A stretch of DNA of 64,000 bases from Bradyrhizobium sp. C9. Lineage in GTDB: Bacteria > Pseudomonadota > Alphaproteobacteria > Rhizobiales > Xanthobacteraceae. Location of the stretch: NCBI RefSeq assembly GCF_002532045.1, contig NZ_NWTG01000002.1, positions 434,001 through 498,000 on the forward strand, in the 5' to 3' direction. The translations under genes and the position numbers were made by a program. Under the pieces are notes generated by a model that was not told where the DNA came from, searched no databases, and worked only from the letters and a program-made list of their open reading frames with translations. Positions 1 through 9,832 of the stretch are shown in pieces; position 1 is the first letter of the stretch; every line of letters starts with the position of its first letter.

Positions 1-246
1 CCCAACAAGAGCCGCGACCTATCACGTTACGGCTTGGGGCAGCAAGGGAAGGGCTGCTGCTAGTTCCGTCATCCCCTCGCCTGTAACCCGTCATCCTGAG
101 GTGCGAGCCTCTTGGCGAGCCTCGAAGGATGGACGGCCCGACTAGTGGCCGATGCATCCTTCGAGGCTCGCTTCGCTCGCACCTCAGGATGACGGGGCTG
201 ACGGAGTGCCGCTGGCAGCAAAGCGCGCTACTGCTATACAGACCTC
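1..246. other. Upstream region of murJ
   Basis: No gene can be supported here. An open frame from base 1 to a TAG at 61-63 could be the tail of a protein whose body lies outside the window, but about 20 codons are too few to identify it. The rest is occupied by a long inverted repeat, listed separately. Confidence 0.4.
87..196. repeat. Intergenic inverted repeat, family C
   Basis: The left arm begins CCCGTCATCCTGAGGTGCGAG and the right arm ends with its complement, CTCGCACCTCAGGATGACGG. A second pair, GCCTCGAAGGATG and CATCCTTCGAGGC, lies inside. The same outer and inner motifs recur in diverged form at 16215-16317. It looks like a dispersed non-coding palindrome between genes. Confidence 0.75.
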
Positions 247-1785
247 ATGTTCCGCTCCTTCCTCACGGTCTCCTCGGGAACGCTGGCCTCGCGACTGCTC
301 GGTTTCGTGCGCGATTCCGTGATCGCGGCACTGCTCGGCGCGGGGCCGGTGGCGGATGCGTTCCTGGCGGCATTCCAGCTTGTGAATGTGGTGCGACGGC
401 TGCTGTCCGAGGGCGGGCTGAATGCCGCCCTGGTGCCGGCCTGGCTGAAGGCGCGCGATGCCGACGGCAGGGCGGCGGCAACCGCGTTTGCCGGCCGCGT
501 GCTCGGCACCGTCAGCGCCGCTGTCATCGCTGCCGCGCTCGTGATCGGCGTACTGATGCCGCTGGTGATCGCGGCGATCGCGCCCGGCTTTGTCGGCCAC
601 GAGACGCTGCAATTGGCCGTCGACGACGCGAGGCTGATGCTGCCCTATCTCGCCTTCGCCGGCCCCGTCACCGTGATGATGGCGCTGCTCAACGCGCAGG
701 GACGCTTCGCGCTGACCGCGTTCTCGCCGCTGCTGTTCAACATCGCGCTGATATCAGTGATGGCCGTGCTGCTGGTGCGGCAGCAAGAGCCGGTGCAGGC
801 CGCGCTGGTCATGGCGGCGACGATCGGCGTTGCCGGCTTCCTGCAACTGTCGATGCTGGCGCTGCGCGGCGCAAAGCTTGCCGCACCGCTCCGTATCTCC
901 TTCGACCCTGAGATGCGCGGCTTTCTCGGCCGCGCGGTCCCCGGCATGGTCGCGAGCAGCGCGCCGCAATGGCTTGTCGTGGCGGGCGCCGTAATCGCGT
1001 CGACCTCGCCATCGGCGGTGTCCTGGCTCTACTTCGCCAACCGCCTGCTCGAGCTGCCGCTCGGTATCGTCGGCGTCGCGATGGGTACCGTGCTGATCCC
1101 GGAGATGACGCGCGCGGTGCGCAGCGGCGAGCATGCCGCGATCGCGCATGCGGAATCGCGCGCCCTGGAGCTTGCGGTCGGGCTGGCGCTGCCGGCAACG
1201 CTCGGCCTGATGGTGCTGAGCGAGCCGATCGTGCGGATGCTGTTCGAGCATGGCGCGTTCACCGGGCAAGATACCACGGCCACCGCGCAGGCCCTGATCT
1301 GGCTGACGCTGGCGCTGCCGGCGCATGTGCTGGTGAAGGCGCTGTCGCCGGCGTTCTTTGCGCGCGAGGATACGCTGACGCCGCTGTTGGCGACGCTGAA
1401 GGCCATCGTGGTCGCGATCGCGGCGGCCTTCCTGCTCGGCCATATCTTTGGCGCCGGCGGAATCGCGGCCGGCATCGCGCTCGGCGCCTGGAGCAATGCG
1501 CTGACGCTGATCCGCAAGGGCGCCGCGACCTTCGGCTTTTCGATCGATGGCGCGGCGCGCCGCCGGCTGCCGCGCATCCTGGCCGCAGCGCTCGCGATGG
1601 GCGGCCTGCTCTGGCTCGCGGCAGGCGCGCTGCCGGCGGCCGGCAGCCACGGCTTCGTGCGGACGGCCTCCCTCCTCGTGCTGATCGCGGCCGGTATCGC
1701 TTGCTACGGACTGCTTTTGTCGGCTTTCGGCGTCACCGGCTGGCGACAGGCGGTTAACGCCGTCAGGCAAAGGCGCCCCGCCTGA
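247..1785 (+). CDS. murJ: Lipid II flippase MurJ (MviN)
   Basis: This integral inner-membrane protein of 512 residues is predicted to flip undecaprenyl-linked peptidoglycan precursor (lipid II) from the cytoplasmic to the periplasmic leaflet. The N-terminus carries the MviN/MurJ signature RLLGFVRD at residues 16-23, followed by a long series of hydrophobic segments compatible with the 14 helices of the MOP superfamily. Length matches the family. The ATG at 247 gives the usual short N-terminus (MFRSFLTVSSG). It precedes trpS by about 70 bp in the same direction, so the two may be co-transcribed. Identity is confident; transport direction and substrate are inferred from family knowledge. Confidence 0.95.
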   Translation: MFRSFLTVSSGTLASRLLGFVRDSVIAALLGAGPVADAFLAAFQLVNVVRRLLSEGGLNAALVPAWLKARDADGRAAATAFAGRVLGTVSAAVIAAALVIGVLMPLVIAAIAPGFVGHETLQLAVDDARLMLPYLAFAGPVTVMMALLNAQGRFALTAFSPLLFNIALISVMAVLLVRQQEPVQAALVMAATIGVAGFLQLSMLALRGAKLAAPLRISFDPEMRGFLGRAVPGMVASSAPQWLVVAGAVIASTSPSAVSWLYFANRLLELPLGIVGVAMGTVLIPEMTRAVRSGEHAAIAHAESRALELAVGLALPATLGLMVLSEPIVRMLFEHGAFTGQDTTATAQALIWLTLALPAHVLVKALSPAFFAREDTLTPLLATLKAIVVAIAAAFLLGHIFGAGGIAAGIALGAWSNALTLIRKGAATFGFSIDGAARRRLPRILAAALAMGGLLWLAAGALPAAGSHGFVRTASLLVLIAAGIACYGLLLSAFGVTGWRQAVNAVRQRRPA

Positions 1786-1853
1786 CTTGCGCGCGCAGGG
1801 CTTAAGTGGCAAACGACCCGGCAAAAGCAGCCCCATTTCCGGGAATCGAGACC

Positions 1854-2906
1854 ATGGCGTTCGTTGAACGGGTTTTCTCAGGCGTCCAGCCGACGGGCAA
1901 TCTGCACCTCGGCAACTATCTCGGCGCCATCGTCAACTTCGTGAAGATGCAGCAGACCCACAACTGCATCTATTGCGTCGTCGACATGCACGCGATCACG
2001 CAGGGCGTCGAGGTCTGGGGCGGCCCGGCCGAACTCGCGCGCAACACCCGCGAGGTGACCGCGGCCTTCATCGCCTCCGGCATCGATGCCAAGAAACACA
2101 TCGTGTTCAACCAGAGCCAGATCGCCGGCCATGCCGAGCTGACCTGGATCTTCAACTGCGTCGCGCGCATCGGCTGGCTGAACCGCATGACGCAGTTCAA
2201 GGAGAAGGCCGGCAAGGACCGCGAGAACGCCTCCGTCGGCCTCTACGACTATCCTGTGCTTATGGCTGCCGACATTCTCTTGTACCGCGCCACCCATGTG
2301 CCGGTCGGCGAGGACCAGAAGCAGCATCTGGAGCTCTCGCGGGATATCGCGCAGAAGTTCAACAACGACTTCGGCGATTCCATTCGTGGTCACGGCTTTG
2401 CCGACGGTCTGTTCTTCCCGCAGCCCGAGCCGCTGATCACGGGGCCGGCGACGCGGGTGATGAGCCTGCGCGACGGCACCAAGAAGATGTCGAAGTCGGA
2501 TGCGTCGGACAATTCGCGCATCAACCTCACCGACGATGCCGACACCATCGCGCAGAAGATCCGCAAGGCGAAGACCGATCCGGAGCCGCTGCCGTCGGAG
2601 GAAAAAGGCCTCGAGACCCGCCCGGAGGCCGACAATCTGGTCGGCATCTACGCGGCGCTCGCCGGCGTCTCCAAGCAGGAGGTGCTGACGCAGTTCGGCG
2701 GCGGGCAGTTCTCCAGCTTCAAGAACGCGCTGGTCGAGGTTTGCGTCGCAAAACTGGCGCCGATCGCCTCCGAGATGAAGAAGCTGGTCGCCGATCCCGG
2801 CCATGTCGATTCGATCCTGGTCGACGGCGCCAACCGCGCCCGCGGCATCGCCGACGAGACCATGCGCATCACCAAGGACATCGTCGGCTTCATCCGCCAG
2901 CGCTGA
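1854..2906 (+). CDS. trpS: Tryptophanyl-tRNA synthetase
   Basis: Class I aminoacyl-tRNA synthetase that charges tRNA-Trp in the cytoplasm; 350 residues, normal for bacterial TrpS. The N-terminal substrate loop [17 protein letters not shown] contains the HIGH-like motif (PTGNLHLGN, residues 13-21), and KMSKS lies at residues 211-215. An in-frame GTG at 1806 would add 16 residues, but the ATG at 1854 places the FSGVQPTG motif at the expected distance from the N-terminus and has a purine-rich GGGAATCGAG just upstream, so 1854 was chosen. It lies downstream of murJ on the same strand. Confidence 0.96.
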   Translation: MAFVERVFSGVQPTGNLHLGNYLGAIVNFVKMQQTHNCIYCVVDMHAITQGVEVWGGPAELARNTREVTAAFIASGIDAKKHIVFNQSQIAGHAELTWIFNCVARIGWLNRMTQFKEKAGKDRENASVGLYDYPVLMAADILLYRATHVPVGEDQKQHLELSRDIAQKFNNDFGDSIRGHGFADGLFFPQPEPLITGPATRVMSLRDGTKKMSKSDASDNSRINLTDDADTIAQKIRKAKTDPEPLPSEEKGLETRPEADNLVGIYAALAGVSKQEVLTQFGGGQFSSFKNALVEVCVAKLAPIASEMKKLVADPGHVDSILVDGANRARGIADETMRITKDIVGFIRQR

Positions 2907-3046
2907 CATCACCGGCAGGACTGCGCGCGCCCTCTCCCCAACAGGGAGGGAGTGTGGCAGCATGGGCCTGGTTTGAGCATGATCTTTTCGGAAAACCGCT
3001 GCGCACTTTTCCGGATCATGCCTGTTGGTTCAGCACCGGGACATGC
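2907..3046. other. trpS-usp intergenic region
   Basis: A short pyrimidine/purine inverted motif (CCCTCTCCCCAACAGGGAGGG) lies near 2931-2951 and a family A palindrome at 2977-3021. No small gene is apparent. Confidence 0.5.
2977..3021. repeat. Family A palindromic repeat (GCATGATC...GATCATGC)
   Basis: A 45 bp near-palindrome beginning GCATGATCTTTTCGGAAAA and ending TTTTCCGGATCATGC, with a central GCTGCGCA-like spacer. Related copies lie at 13348-13391, 20848-20892 and 49355-49424, always between genes or at a gene end. It ends 25 bp before the usp start codon. Confidence 0.85.
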
Positions 3047-3541
3047 ATGACCGCCCAGCGACGAAGCTACGAGACAGGTCACAAGCCGAAATGCCTCGTC
3101 ATTGTTGACGACACTGCGGAATGGGACCGCGCGGTCTATTACGCCAGCCGGTGGGCGATCCGGGTCGGCGGCGGCGTTCTGATGCTGCGGGTGATCGAGA
3201 CCGAGGACCAGAACCAGCAATGGCTGGGAGTCGCCGACATCATGCGCGCCGAGGCCGAGGAAGCCGCCAATGAGGCGCTCGACCGTGCCGCCGGTCGCGC
3301 CAACGGGATCGCCGCGATCACCCCGGAACGGGTGATTCGCGAGGGCGACCCGACCGAGCAGATCCTCGACGTGATCGACAAGGACGTCGATATCGCGATG
3401 CTGGTGCTGGCCGCCAATCCGGGCGCCGAAGGCCCGGGGCCGATCATCACCACCATGGCCAAGACCATGGGGGCGTTCCCGATCCCGGTGACCATCGTGC
3501 CGGGCGGCCTGACCGACGCCGAGATCGACGCCCTTTCCTAG
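3047..3541 (+). CDS. Universal stress protein (UspA family)
   Basis: A 164-residue cytoplasmic protein with the single-domain UspA fold. After a short basic N-terminus comes the first beta strand KCLVIVDDTAEWDRAVYYAS, and near the C-terminus the segment AKTMGAFPIPVTIVPGGL, resembling the final strand of the family. The central GANPGAEGPG-like glycine-rich stretch sits where ATP-binding members have their G-x2-G-x9-G motif, so nucleotide binding is possible but not certain. The ATG at 3047 was chosen because the frame extends far upstream through trpS and the repeat as noise. Stress role is inferred from the family. Confidence 0.85.
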   Translation: MTAQRRSYETGHKPKCLVIVDDTAEWDRAVYYASRWAIRVGGGVLMLRVIETEDQNQQWLGVADIMRAEAEEAANEALDRAAGRANGIAAITPERVIREGDPTEQILDVIDKDVDIAMLVLAANPGAEGPGPIITTMAKTMGAFPIPVTIVPGGLTDAEIDALS

Positions 3542-3681
3542 TTTATCGGCCCGAAACCGCCCCAGAGCATGGATACGGGCCCGGAACCGCGGTTTTGCGG
3601 CTTGATCGCGAGCTTTTTAGTTGCCATTTGATGGGGGAACTCAACGCGCCGGCCTTGAACCGGCGACGCCGGAGACAGCAA

Positions 3682-4251
3682 ATGTTCATTCAGACCGAAG
3701 CCACGCCCAATCCCGCTACCCTGAAATTCATCCCGGGCCGCACAGTGCTCGACAGCGGCACCCTGGAATTCTCGTCAGTCGAGACCGCCGCGCGCTCGCC
3801 GCTCGCCGAACGGCTGTTCGCCGTCGCAGGCGTCACCGGCGTGTTCTACGGCGCCGACTTCATCACCGTGACCAAAGCGGACGGCGATTGGCAGCACCTC
3901 AAGCCCGCGATCCTGGGCGCCATCATGGAGCACTACATGTCCGGCGCGCCGTTGCTCGCCGACGGCACCGCTGCCAGCGACGACGCCCGCGACGAGGAAG
4001 ACGAGTTCTTCGACGAGGCCGACGCCGAGACGGTCGACCAGATCAAGGACCTGATCGAGACCCGCGTGCGTCCGGCGGTTGCCAATGACGGCGGCGACAT
4101 CACTTTCCGCGGCTTCAAGGACGGCATCGTCTATCTCAACATGAAGGGCTCCTGCGCCGGCTGCCCGTCATCCACCGCGACCCTGCAACACGGCATCCAG
4201 AACCTGCTGCGGCACTTCGTGCCCGACGTGCAGGAAGTCCGGCCGATGTGA
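3682..4251 (+). CDS. nfuA: NfuA-type iron-sulfur cluster carrier
   Basis: Iron-sulfur scaffold or carrier of 189 residues that delivers Fe-S clusters to apo-proteins in the cytoplasm. The N-terminal Nfu_N domain starts MFIQTEATPNPATLKFIPG, and the C-terminal NifU domain ends with the cluster-binding CxxC (Cys158 and Cys161 in MKGSCAGCPSS). The two are joined by an acidic linker (DDARDEEDEFFDEADAE). The ATG at 3682 places the canonical MFIQTE start at residue 1; the frame extends upstream to 3595 without recognisable homology. MiaB, encoded nearby, is a radical-SAM enzyme with two Fe-S clusters and a plausible client. Confidence 0.93.
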   Translation: MFIQTEATPNPATLKFIPGRTVLDSGTLEFSSVETAARSPLAERLFAVAGVTGVFYGADFITVTKADGDWQHLKPAILGAIMEHYMSGAPLLADGTAASDDARDEEDEFFDEADAETVDQIKDLIETRVRPAVANDGGDITFRGFKDGIVYLNMKGSCAGCPSSTATLQHGIQNLLRHFVPDVQEVRPM

Positions 4252-4257
4252 TGGAGC

Positions 4258-4334
4258 GGCGAATGGCGTATGGCGGATCGCGAACAGCGCTCTCCTCGAA
4301 TTTCCGGTTCGCCATTTCGTATTCGCCATTCGCC
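4258..4334. repeat. Inverted repeat GGCGAATGGCG...CGCCATTCGCC
   Basis: An 11 bp perfect inverted repeat (4258-4268 and 4324-4334) fills the gap between nfuA and tsaB, with further GCGAAT/ATTCGC echoes inside. It may act as an RNA hairpin separating the two genes. No run of T follows, so it is not a classical terminator. Confidence 0.6.
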
Positions 4335-4339
4335 CTCCC

Positions 4340-5035
4340 ATGATGATTCTCGCGATCGATACCGCGCTCGATGCCTGCTCCGCAGCGGTGCTCGACACCG
4401 ACTCCGGCAACACCATCGCCATCGAATCGCAGGCGATGCAGCGCGGCCATGCCGAGGCGCTGATGCCGCTGATCGCGCGGGTGATGAAGGAAAGCGGCAT
4501 CGGCTTTGCCGGGCTTGACCGCATCGCCGTCACCACCGGCCCCGGCAGTTTCACGGGCCTGCGTGTCGGGCTGTCGGCAGCACGCGGCCTCGCGCTGTCC
4601 GCGGAAAAGCCGGTGGTCGGGCTGTCGACGCTCGCCGCCTACGCCGCGCCGGTCGTCGCCGAGAATGGCGCACCCCCGATCCTGTCGGCGATCGATGCGC
4701 GGCACGATCACGTCTATTTCCAGCTCGTGGGCGGCGACGGCAGCTTGATGCTGAAGCCGAAGGTTGCGCCGATCGCCGAAGCGCTCGAGGCCGCACAGTT
4801 CGGCGCGCTGCATCTGGTCGGCAACGCCGCCAACATCCTCGCTGAGCGCTGGCCGGCGGATGCTGCTCCGCCGGTCAAGGTCGACAGGCAGCCCGCACCC
4901 GACATCACCTGGGTCGCGTGGGTCGGCGCCGCCGTGGATCCCGACACTGCGCCGCCGCGGCCGTTCTATCTGCGCGCACCCGACGCGAAGCCGCCGAAGG
5001 ATCGCCTGGTCATCAGCGCGCCGCCATCGACATGA
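4340..5035 (+). CDS. tsaB: tRNA t6A biosynthesis protein TsaB
   Basis: TsaB (YeaZ), 231 residues, is the dimerising partner of TsaD in the complex that installs threonylcarbamoyl on A37 of ANN-decoding tRNAs. The N-terminus MMILAIDTALDACSAAVLD is the ASKHA-type first strand, and the VTTGPGSFTGLRVGLSAARGLA segment is the family signature. Start codons ATG 4340 and ATG 4343 are adjacent; the first is given. The stop overlaps the rimI start (ATGA), indicating translational coupling. The ATPase partner TsaE is encoded at 51961 as part of a fusion protein. Confidence 0.93.
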   Translation: MMILAIDTALDACSAAVLDTDSGNTIAIESQAMQRGHAEALMPLIARVMKESGIGFAGLDRIAVTTGPGSFTGLRVGLSAARGLALSAEKPVVGLSTLAAYAAPVVAENGAPPILSAIDARHDHVYFQLVGGDGSLMLKPKVAPIAEALEAAQFGALHLVGNAANILAERWPADAAPPVKVDRQPAPDITWVAWVGAAVDPDTAPPRPFYLRAPDAKPPKDRLVISAPPST

Positions 5036-5517
5036 CCGGCTGGCTGTCGCGATGGTGGGGCGGCGGTCCGCCCGCGGTCGAGCCCGCATCCTTGCGCGAT
5101 GCGGCGCGGCTCGCCCAGTTGCACGGCGCGTCGTTTCATCGCGGCTGGGGCGAAGGCGAATTCGAGGCGATGCTGACCGAGCGCAACACGCTGGTGCATC
5201 GGCTGCGCCAGGGCCGCAGGGTGATCGGCTTTGCGGTCTCGCGAATGGCGGCGGATGAAGCGGAAATCCTGTCGATTGCGATCGATTCCAATCAGCGCGG
5301 GCGTGGCCTGTCGCGCGATCTGCTGCTGACCCATCTCGGCCATCTTGCCGGCCGCGGCATCCGCACCATCTTCCTCGAGGTGGAAGAGAACAATCAGCCA
5401 GCACGGCGGCTCTATGAAAGGGCCGGATTCGGCGTGATCGGCCGCCGCGAACGTTATTACAAGCAGCCCGGTGGGGAACATTTGAACGCGCTTCTGATGC
5501 GGCGCGACTTGTCGTAA
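5032..5517 (+). CDS. rimI: Ribosomal protein S18-alanine N-acetyltransferase RimI
   Basis: A GNAT-fold N-acetyltransferase of 161 residues, predicted to acetylate the N-terminal Ala of ribosomal protein S18. The acetyl-CoA pyrophosphate loop is visible as NQRGRGLSRDLL, followed by FLEVEENNQPARRLYERAGF, the typical motif B of RimI, and a C-terminal Tyr-rich strand (RRERYYKQPGGE). The ATG at 5032 overlaps the tsaB stop by 4 bp; tsaB-rimI is a common pairing. An in-frame start at 4918 would run inside tsaB and is rejected. Confidence 0.92.
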   Translation: MTGWLSRWWGGGPPAVEPASLRDAARLAQLHGASFHRGWGEGEFEAMLTERNTLVHRLRQGRRVIGFAVSRMAADEAEILSIAIDSNQRGRGLSRDLLLTHLGHLAGRGIRTIFLEVEENNQPARRLYERAGFGVIGRRERYYKQPGGEHLNALLMRRDLS

Positions 5518-5584
5518 CATCGGCGCGATGGCAGAACACCCTCCGCTCTGCCACCCAAGGTTTGAAGAATACGGCCCGAAACCC

Positions 5585-6037
5585 ATGACCACGGTGAAAA
5601 TCCCGCCTGCGCACAAAAATACCGGCATCGAGGCGCGTTGCGCCGCGACCGGCATGCGCATGACCGAACAGCGCCGCGTGATCGCGCGGGTGCTGGCGGA
5701 AGCCATGGATCATCCCGACGTCGAAGAGCTTTATCGCCGCTGCGTGGCAGTCGACGACAAGATCTCGATCTCGACGGTCTATCGCACCGTCAAGCTGTTC
5801 GAGGACGCCGGCATCATCGAGCGTCACGACTTCCGCGAGGGCCGCGCGCGCTACGAGCAGATGCCCGAGAGCCATCACGACCATCTGATCAATCTGCGCG
5901 ACGGCAAGGTGATCGAATTCACCTCCGAGGAGATCGAGAAGCTGCAGGCCGAGATCGCGCGCAAGCTCGGCTACAAGCTGGTCGATCACCGTCTCGAGCT
6001 CTATTGCGTTCCGCTCGACGACGACAGCAAGTCGTAA
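5585..6037 (+). CDS. fur: Fur-family metalloregulator (Fur/Mur)
   Basis: A 150-residue winged-helix repressor of the Fur superfamily. The DNA-recognition region is GMRMTEQRRVIARVLAE through ISISTVYRTVKLFEDAGIIERHDF, and the metal-binding region contains RARYE and SHHDHLINLRDGKVIEF. In Bradyrhizobium the orthologue responds chiefly to manganese (hence Mur) and also controls irr. The C-terminal CxxC structural zinc motifs of gamma-proteobacterial Fur are absent. An upstream in-frame ATG at 5528 would add 19 residues; neither start has a strong ribosome binding site, and 5585 is preferred because homology begins soon after it. The downstream HAD gene begins a few bases after the stop. Confidence 0.85.
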   Translation: MTTVKIPPAHKNTGIEARCAATGMRMTEQRRVIARVLAEAMDHPDVEELYRRCVAVDDKISISTVYRTVKLFEDAGIIERHDFREGRARYEQMPESHHDHLINLRDGKVIEFTSEEIEKLQAEIARKLGYKLVDHRLELYCVPLDDDSKS

Positions 6038-6042
6038 ACCGG

Positions 6043-6741
6043 GTGAGCTTCGATCTCGTCATCTTCGATTGCGACGGCGTGCTTGTCGACAGCGAGGTAA
6101 TCTCCTGTCGCGCGCATGCGGACACGCTGACGCGGCACGGCTTTCCGATCACGCCCGACGGGGTGCTGAAGCGTTTCCTCGGCGTGTCCGACCGCGAGGC
6201 GCGGCGGATCGTCGAAAGCGAGATCGGCCGCGCGCTGCCCGAGAGCTTCGAGGCCGAGGTCAAGCATGCGACGCTCAGTCTTTATGCCGACGATCTCAGC
6301 GCGATCGCCCATGTCGGCGACGCGATATCGGCGCTGACCTTGCCGAAATGCGTGGCCTCCAGCGGCACGCCGGAGAAGATCCATCACGGCCTGACCTGCG
6401 CCGGGCTCTACGACCAGCTCGCGCCGCATATTTTCTCCGCCACCGAGGTCAAGCGCGGCAAGCCGGCGCCCGATCTCTTCCTGTTCGCTGCGACCGAGAT
6501 GGGCGCCAGCCCGGCGCGCTGTATCGTGATCGAGGACAGCGTGGCCGGCGTCACCGGCGCCCGCGCTGCGGGGATGACCGTGCTCGGTTTTTACGGCGGC
6601 AGCCACTGCACGGCGGAACATGAGGACCTGCTGCGCCAGGCCGGCGCGGCCATAACCTTCGCCGATATGCGCCAATTGCCCGATTTGATCGCCCAGGCCG
6701 GCCAAAAACACGGCTCGATCGCTGGATTTTCCCCGGTTTAA
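6043..6741 (+). CDS. HAD-family phosphatase (phosphoglycolate phosphatase-like)
   Basis: Haloacid dehalogenase-superfamily hydrolase, 232 residues. Motif I FDCDGVLVDSE (nucleophile Asp9, acid Asp11) lies at the N-terminus, motif II is around VASSGTP, motif III is the Lys in EVKRGKPAPDLF, and motif IV is VIEDSVAGVTGARAAGM. A helical cap between motifs I and II makes it subfamily IA, like phosphoglycolate and sugar-phosphate phosphatases. The substrate cannot be deduced. The start is GTG 6043, 5 bp after the fur stop; the frame is open much further upstream only as a shadow of fur. Confidence 0.85.
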   Translation: MSFDLVIFDCDGVLVDSEVISCRAHADTLTRHGFPITPDGVLKRFLGVSDREARRIVESEIGRALPESFEAEVKHATLSLYADDLSAIAHVGDAISALTLPKCVASSGTPEKIHHGLTCAGLYDQLAPHIFSATEVKRGKPAPDLFLFAATEMGASPARCIVIEDSVAGVTGARAAGMTVLGFYGGSHCTAEHEDLLRQAGAAITFADMRQLPDLIAQAGQKHGSIAGFSPV

Positions 6742-6800
6742 GCCTTATTTGAGCAACGGCGCCCTGATGGCGCCATTTCCATTTCCGCACTCAGGGTTCC

Positions 6801-8189
<1,389 letters not shown>

Positions 8190-8194
8190 AATCC

Positions 8195-9265
8195 TTGCCC
8201 AAAAGCGCATCGGATTCGCCTTCGCTAGCTCCCAGCCGCAAACCTGACCGCGACATGCAAATGCCACCCGAGACCCGGCCCCCTGAAACTCAGGTCGTCA
8301 TCGATTTCGACGACAACCGTGCCGCATCCGCGCTGGTCGGCCCCTACGGACAGAATCTGGCGCTGATCGAGCGGCGGCTCGGCGTCGTGGTCGATTCCCG
8401 CGGCAATCATCTCACCATCGCAGGCTCCCGCGACGGCTGCGATGCGGCGCGGCGCGTGCTCGAGACGCTCTACGCGCAGGCCGTCGAAGGGCACGACCTC
8501 GATCAGGGCGAAGTCGAAGGCGCGATCCGCGCCGTAATCGCACAGGGCTCGCTGTTCGAATTCGACAACAAGACCGCCAAGCCGACCTTTGAAACGATCA
8601 ATCTGCGCAAGCGTCCGGTGCGCGCCCGCACCGCGGCGCAGGATTCCTACATTCGCGCGCTGAAACGGCACGAGCTGGTGTTCGGGATCGGCCCGGCCGG
8701 CACCGGCAAGACCTGGCTCGCGGTCGCTCACGCAGCACAATTGTTCGAGCGCAAGGAAGTCGATCGCATCATCCTGACGCGGCCCGCGGTCGAGGCCGGC
8801 GAACGGCTCGGCTTCCTGCCCGGCGACCTCAAGGAGAAGGTCGATCCGTATCTGCGCCCGATCTATGACGCGCTGTACGATCTGATGGATGCCCGTGTCG
8901 TCGAACGCGCGCTGCAGGGCAACGAGATCGAGATCGCGCCGCTCGCCTTCATGCGCGGCCGCACCCTGACCAATGCCGCCATCATCCTCGACGAGGCGCA
9001 GAACACCACGACGATGCAGATGAAGATGTTCCTGACGCGTCTCGGCGAAAACAGCCGGATGATCGTCACCGGCGACCCGTCGCAGATCGATCTTCCGAAC
9101 GGGCAGACCTCAGGGCTCGCGGAAGCCGTGAAGCTGCTCGACGGCGTCGAAGGCATCGCGCAGGTGCATTTCAAGGCCGAGGACGTCATCCGCCACGAAT
9201 TGGTGGCGCGCATTGTGGCCGCCTATGAGGGATTGCCGCAAAAGCCGGCAAACGTCAGATCTTGA
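8195..9265 (+). CDS. phoH: PhoH-like ATPase
   Basis: A cytoplasmic PhoH/PhoL ATPase of 356 residues, in a family commonly encoded next to ybeY and linked to RNA or ribosome quality control. An N-terminal KH-like region (ASALVGPYGQNLALIERRLGVVVDSRGN) precedes the P-loop GIGPAGTGKTWLA near residue 170 and the Walker B IILDEAQNTT. The start given is TTG 8195, 5 bp after miaB; ATG 8255, 20 residues later, is an alternative because the intervening sequence is low in conserved features. The stop overlaps the ybeY start (TTGA), suggesting translational coupling. Confidence 0.9.
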   Translation: MPKSASDSPSLAPSRKPDRDMQMPPETRPPETQVVIDFDDNRAASALVGPYGQNLALIERRLGVVVDSRGNHLTIAGSRDGCDAARRVLETLYAQAVEGHDLDQGEVEGAIRAVIAQGSLFEFDNKTAKPTFETINLRKRPVRARTAAQDSYIRALKRHELVFGIGPAGTGKTWLAVAHAAQLFERKEVDRIILTRPAVEAGERLGFLPGDLKEKVDPYLRPIYDALYDLMDARVVERALQGNEIEIAPLAFMRGRTLTNAAIILDEAQNTTTMQMKMFLTRLGENSRMIVTGDPSQIDLPNGQTSGLAEAVKLLDGVEGIAQVHFKAEDVIRHELVARIVAAYEGLPQKPANVRS

Positions 9266-9831
9266 GTCCAATAGCTTCGGCCGCGAGCCCGCGCGATGCG
9301 GGTTCCGGCCATAACGCAGATTTTGAAACCAACGTGTCTGCTTTTCCTGCAACCGAGGTTCTCGTCACCGCCGAATGCTGGCAGGCCGAGCCCGATGCCG
9401 ACGCGGTGATTCACCGCGCCATCGAGGCTGCCGCCGCAATCGCCGATGCCGATGTCGCGGATGCCGAGCTTGCGGTGATGCTGACCGACGATGCCGGGAT
9501 CCGCACCCTGAACGCCAACTGGCGCAGCATCGACAAGCCGACCAACGTGCTGTCGTTTCCGGCGCTGCAGCCGGAAGGCGCCGGCGGCGAGGGCGATGCC
9601 CCGCGCATGCTCGGCGATATCGCGATCGCCTATCAGACGACGCGGCGGGAGGCCGATGAAGAACAGAAACCGTTCGACCATCATTTGAGCCATCTCGCGG
9701 TGCATGGCTTCCTGCATCTGATCGGGTACGACCACGAGAACGATGACGATGCCGAGGACATGGAGGCGCTCGAGCGCGAGATCCTCGCCTCTCTCGGCGT
9801 TCCCGACCCCTATGCGGATCGGATCGCCTGA
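9262..9831 (+). CDS. ybeY: Endoribonuclease YbeY (16S rRNA maturation)
   Basis: A single-domain metallo-endoribonuclease of 189 residues involved in 16S rRNA 3' maturation and 70S quality control. The zinc-binding motif H-x3-H-x5-H is HGFLHLIGYDH, with His148, His152 and His158. The segment LNANWRSIDKPTNVLSFP is the second family signature. The TTG at 9262 overlaps the phoH stop; the first roughly 35 residues are poorly conserved, so a GTG at 9334 is possible. In rhizobia YbeY also affects small-RNA pathways, which is known for the family and not visible here. Confidence 0.93.
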   Translation: MSPIASAASPRDAGSGHNADFETNVSAFPATEVLVTAECWQAEPDADAVIHRAIEAAAAIADADVADAELAVMLTDDAGIRTLNANWRSIDKPTNVLSFPALQPEGAGGEGDAPRMLGDIAIAYQTTRREADEEQKPFDHHLSHLAVHGFLHLIGYDHENDDDAEDMEALEREILASLGVPDPYADRIA

Positions 9832-9832
9832 C

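Noticed and set aside
1..63. Possible C-terminal tail of an upstream gene ending at 63
   Set aside because: About 20 codons without recognisable homology; glnD often precedes murJ in relatives, but nothing here identifies it.
6758..6780. GGCGCC-CTGAT-GGCGCC hairpin before miaB as a terminator
   Set aside because: The stem is only 6 bp of self-complementary sequence and is followed by ATTTCC and not a T run.
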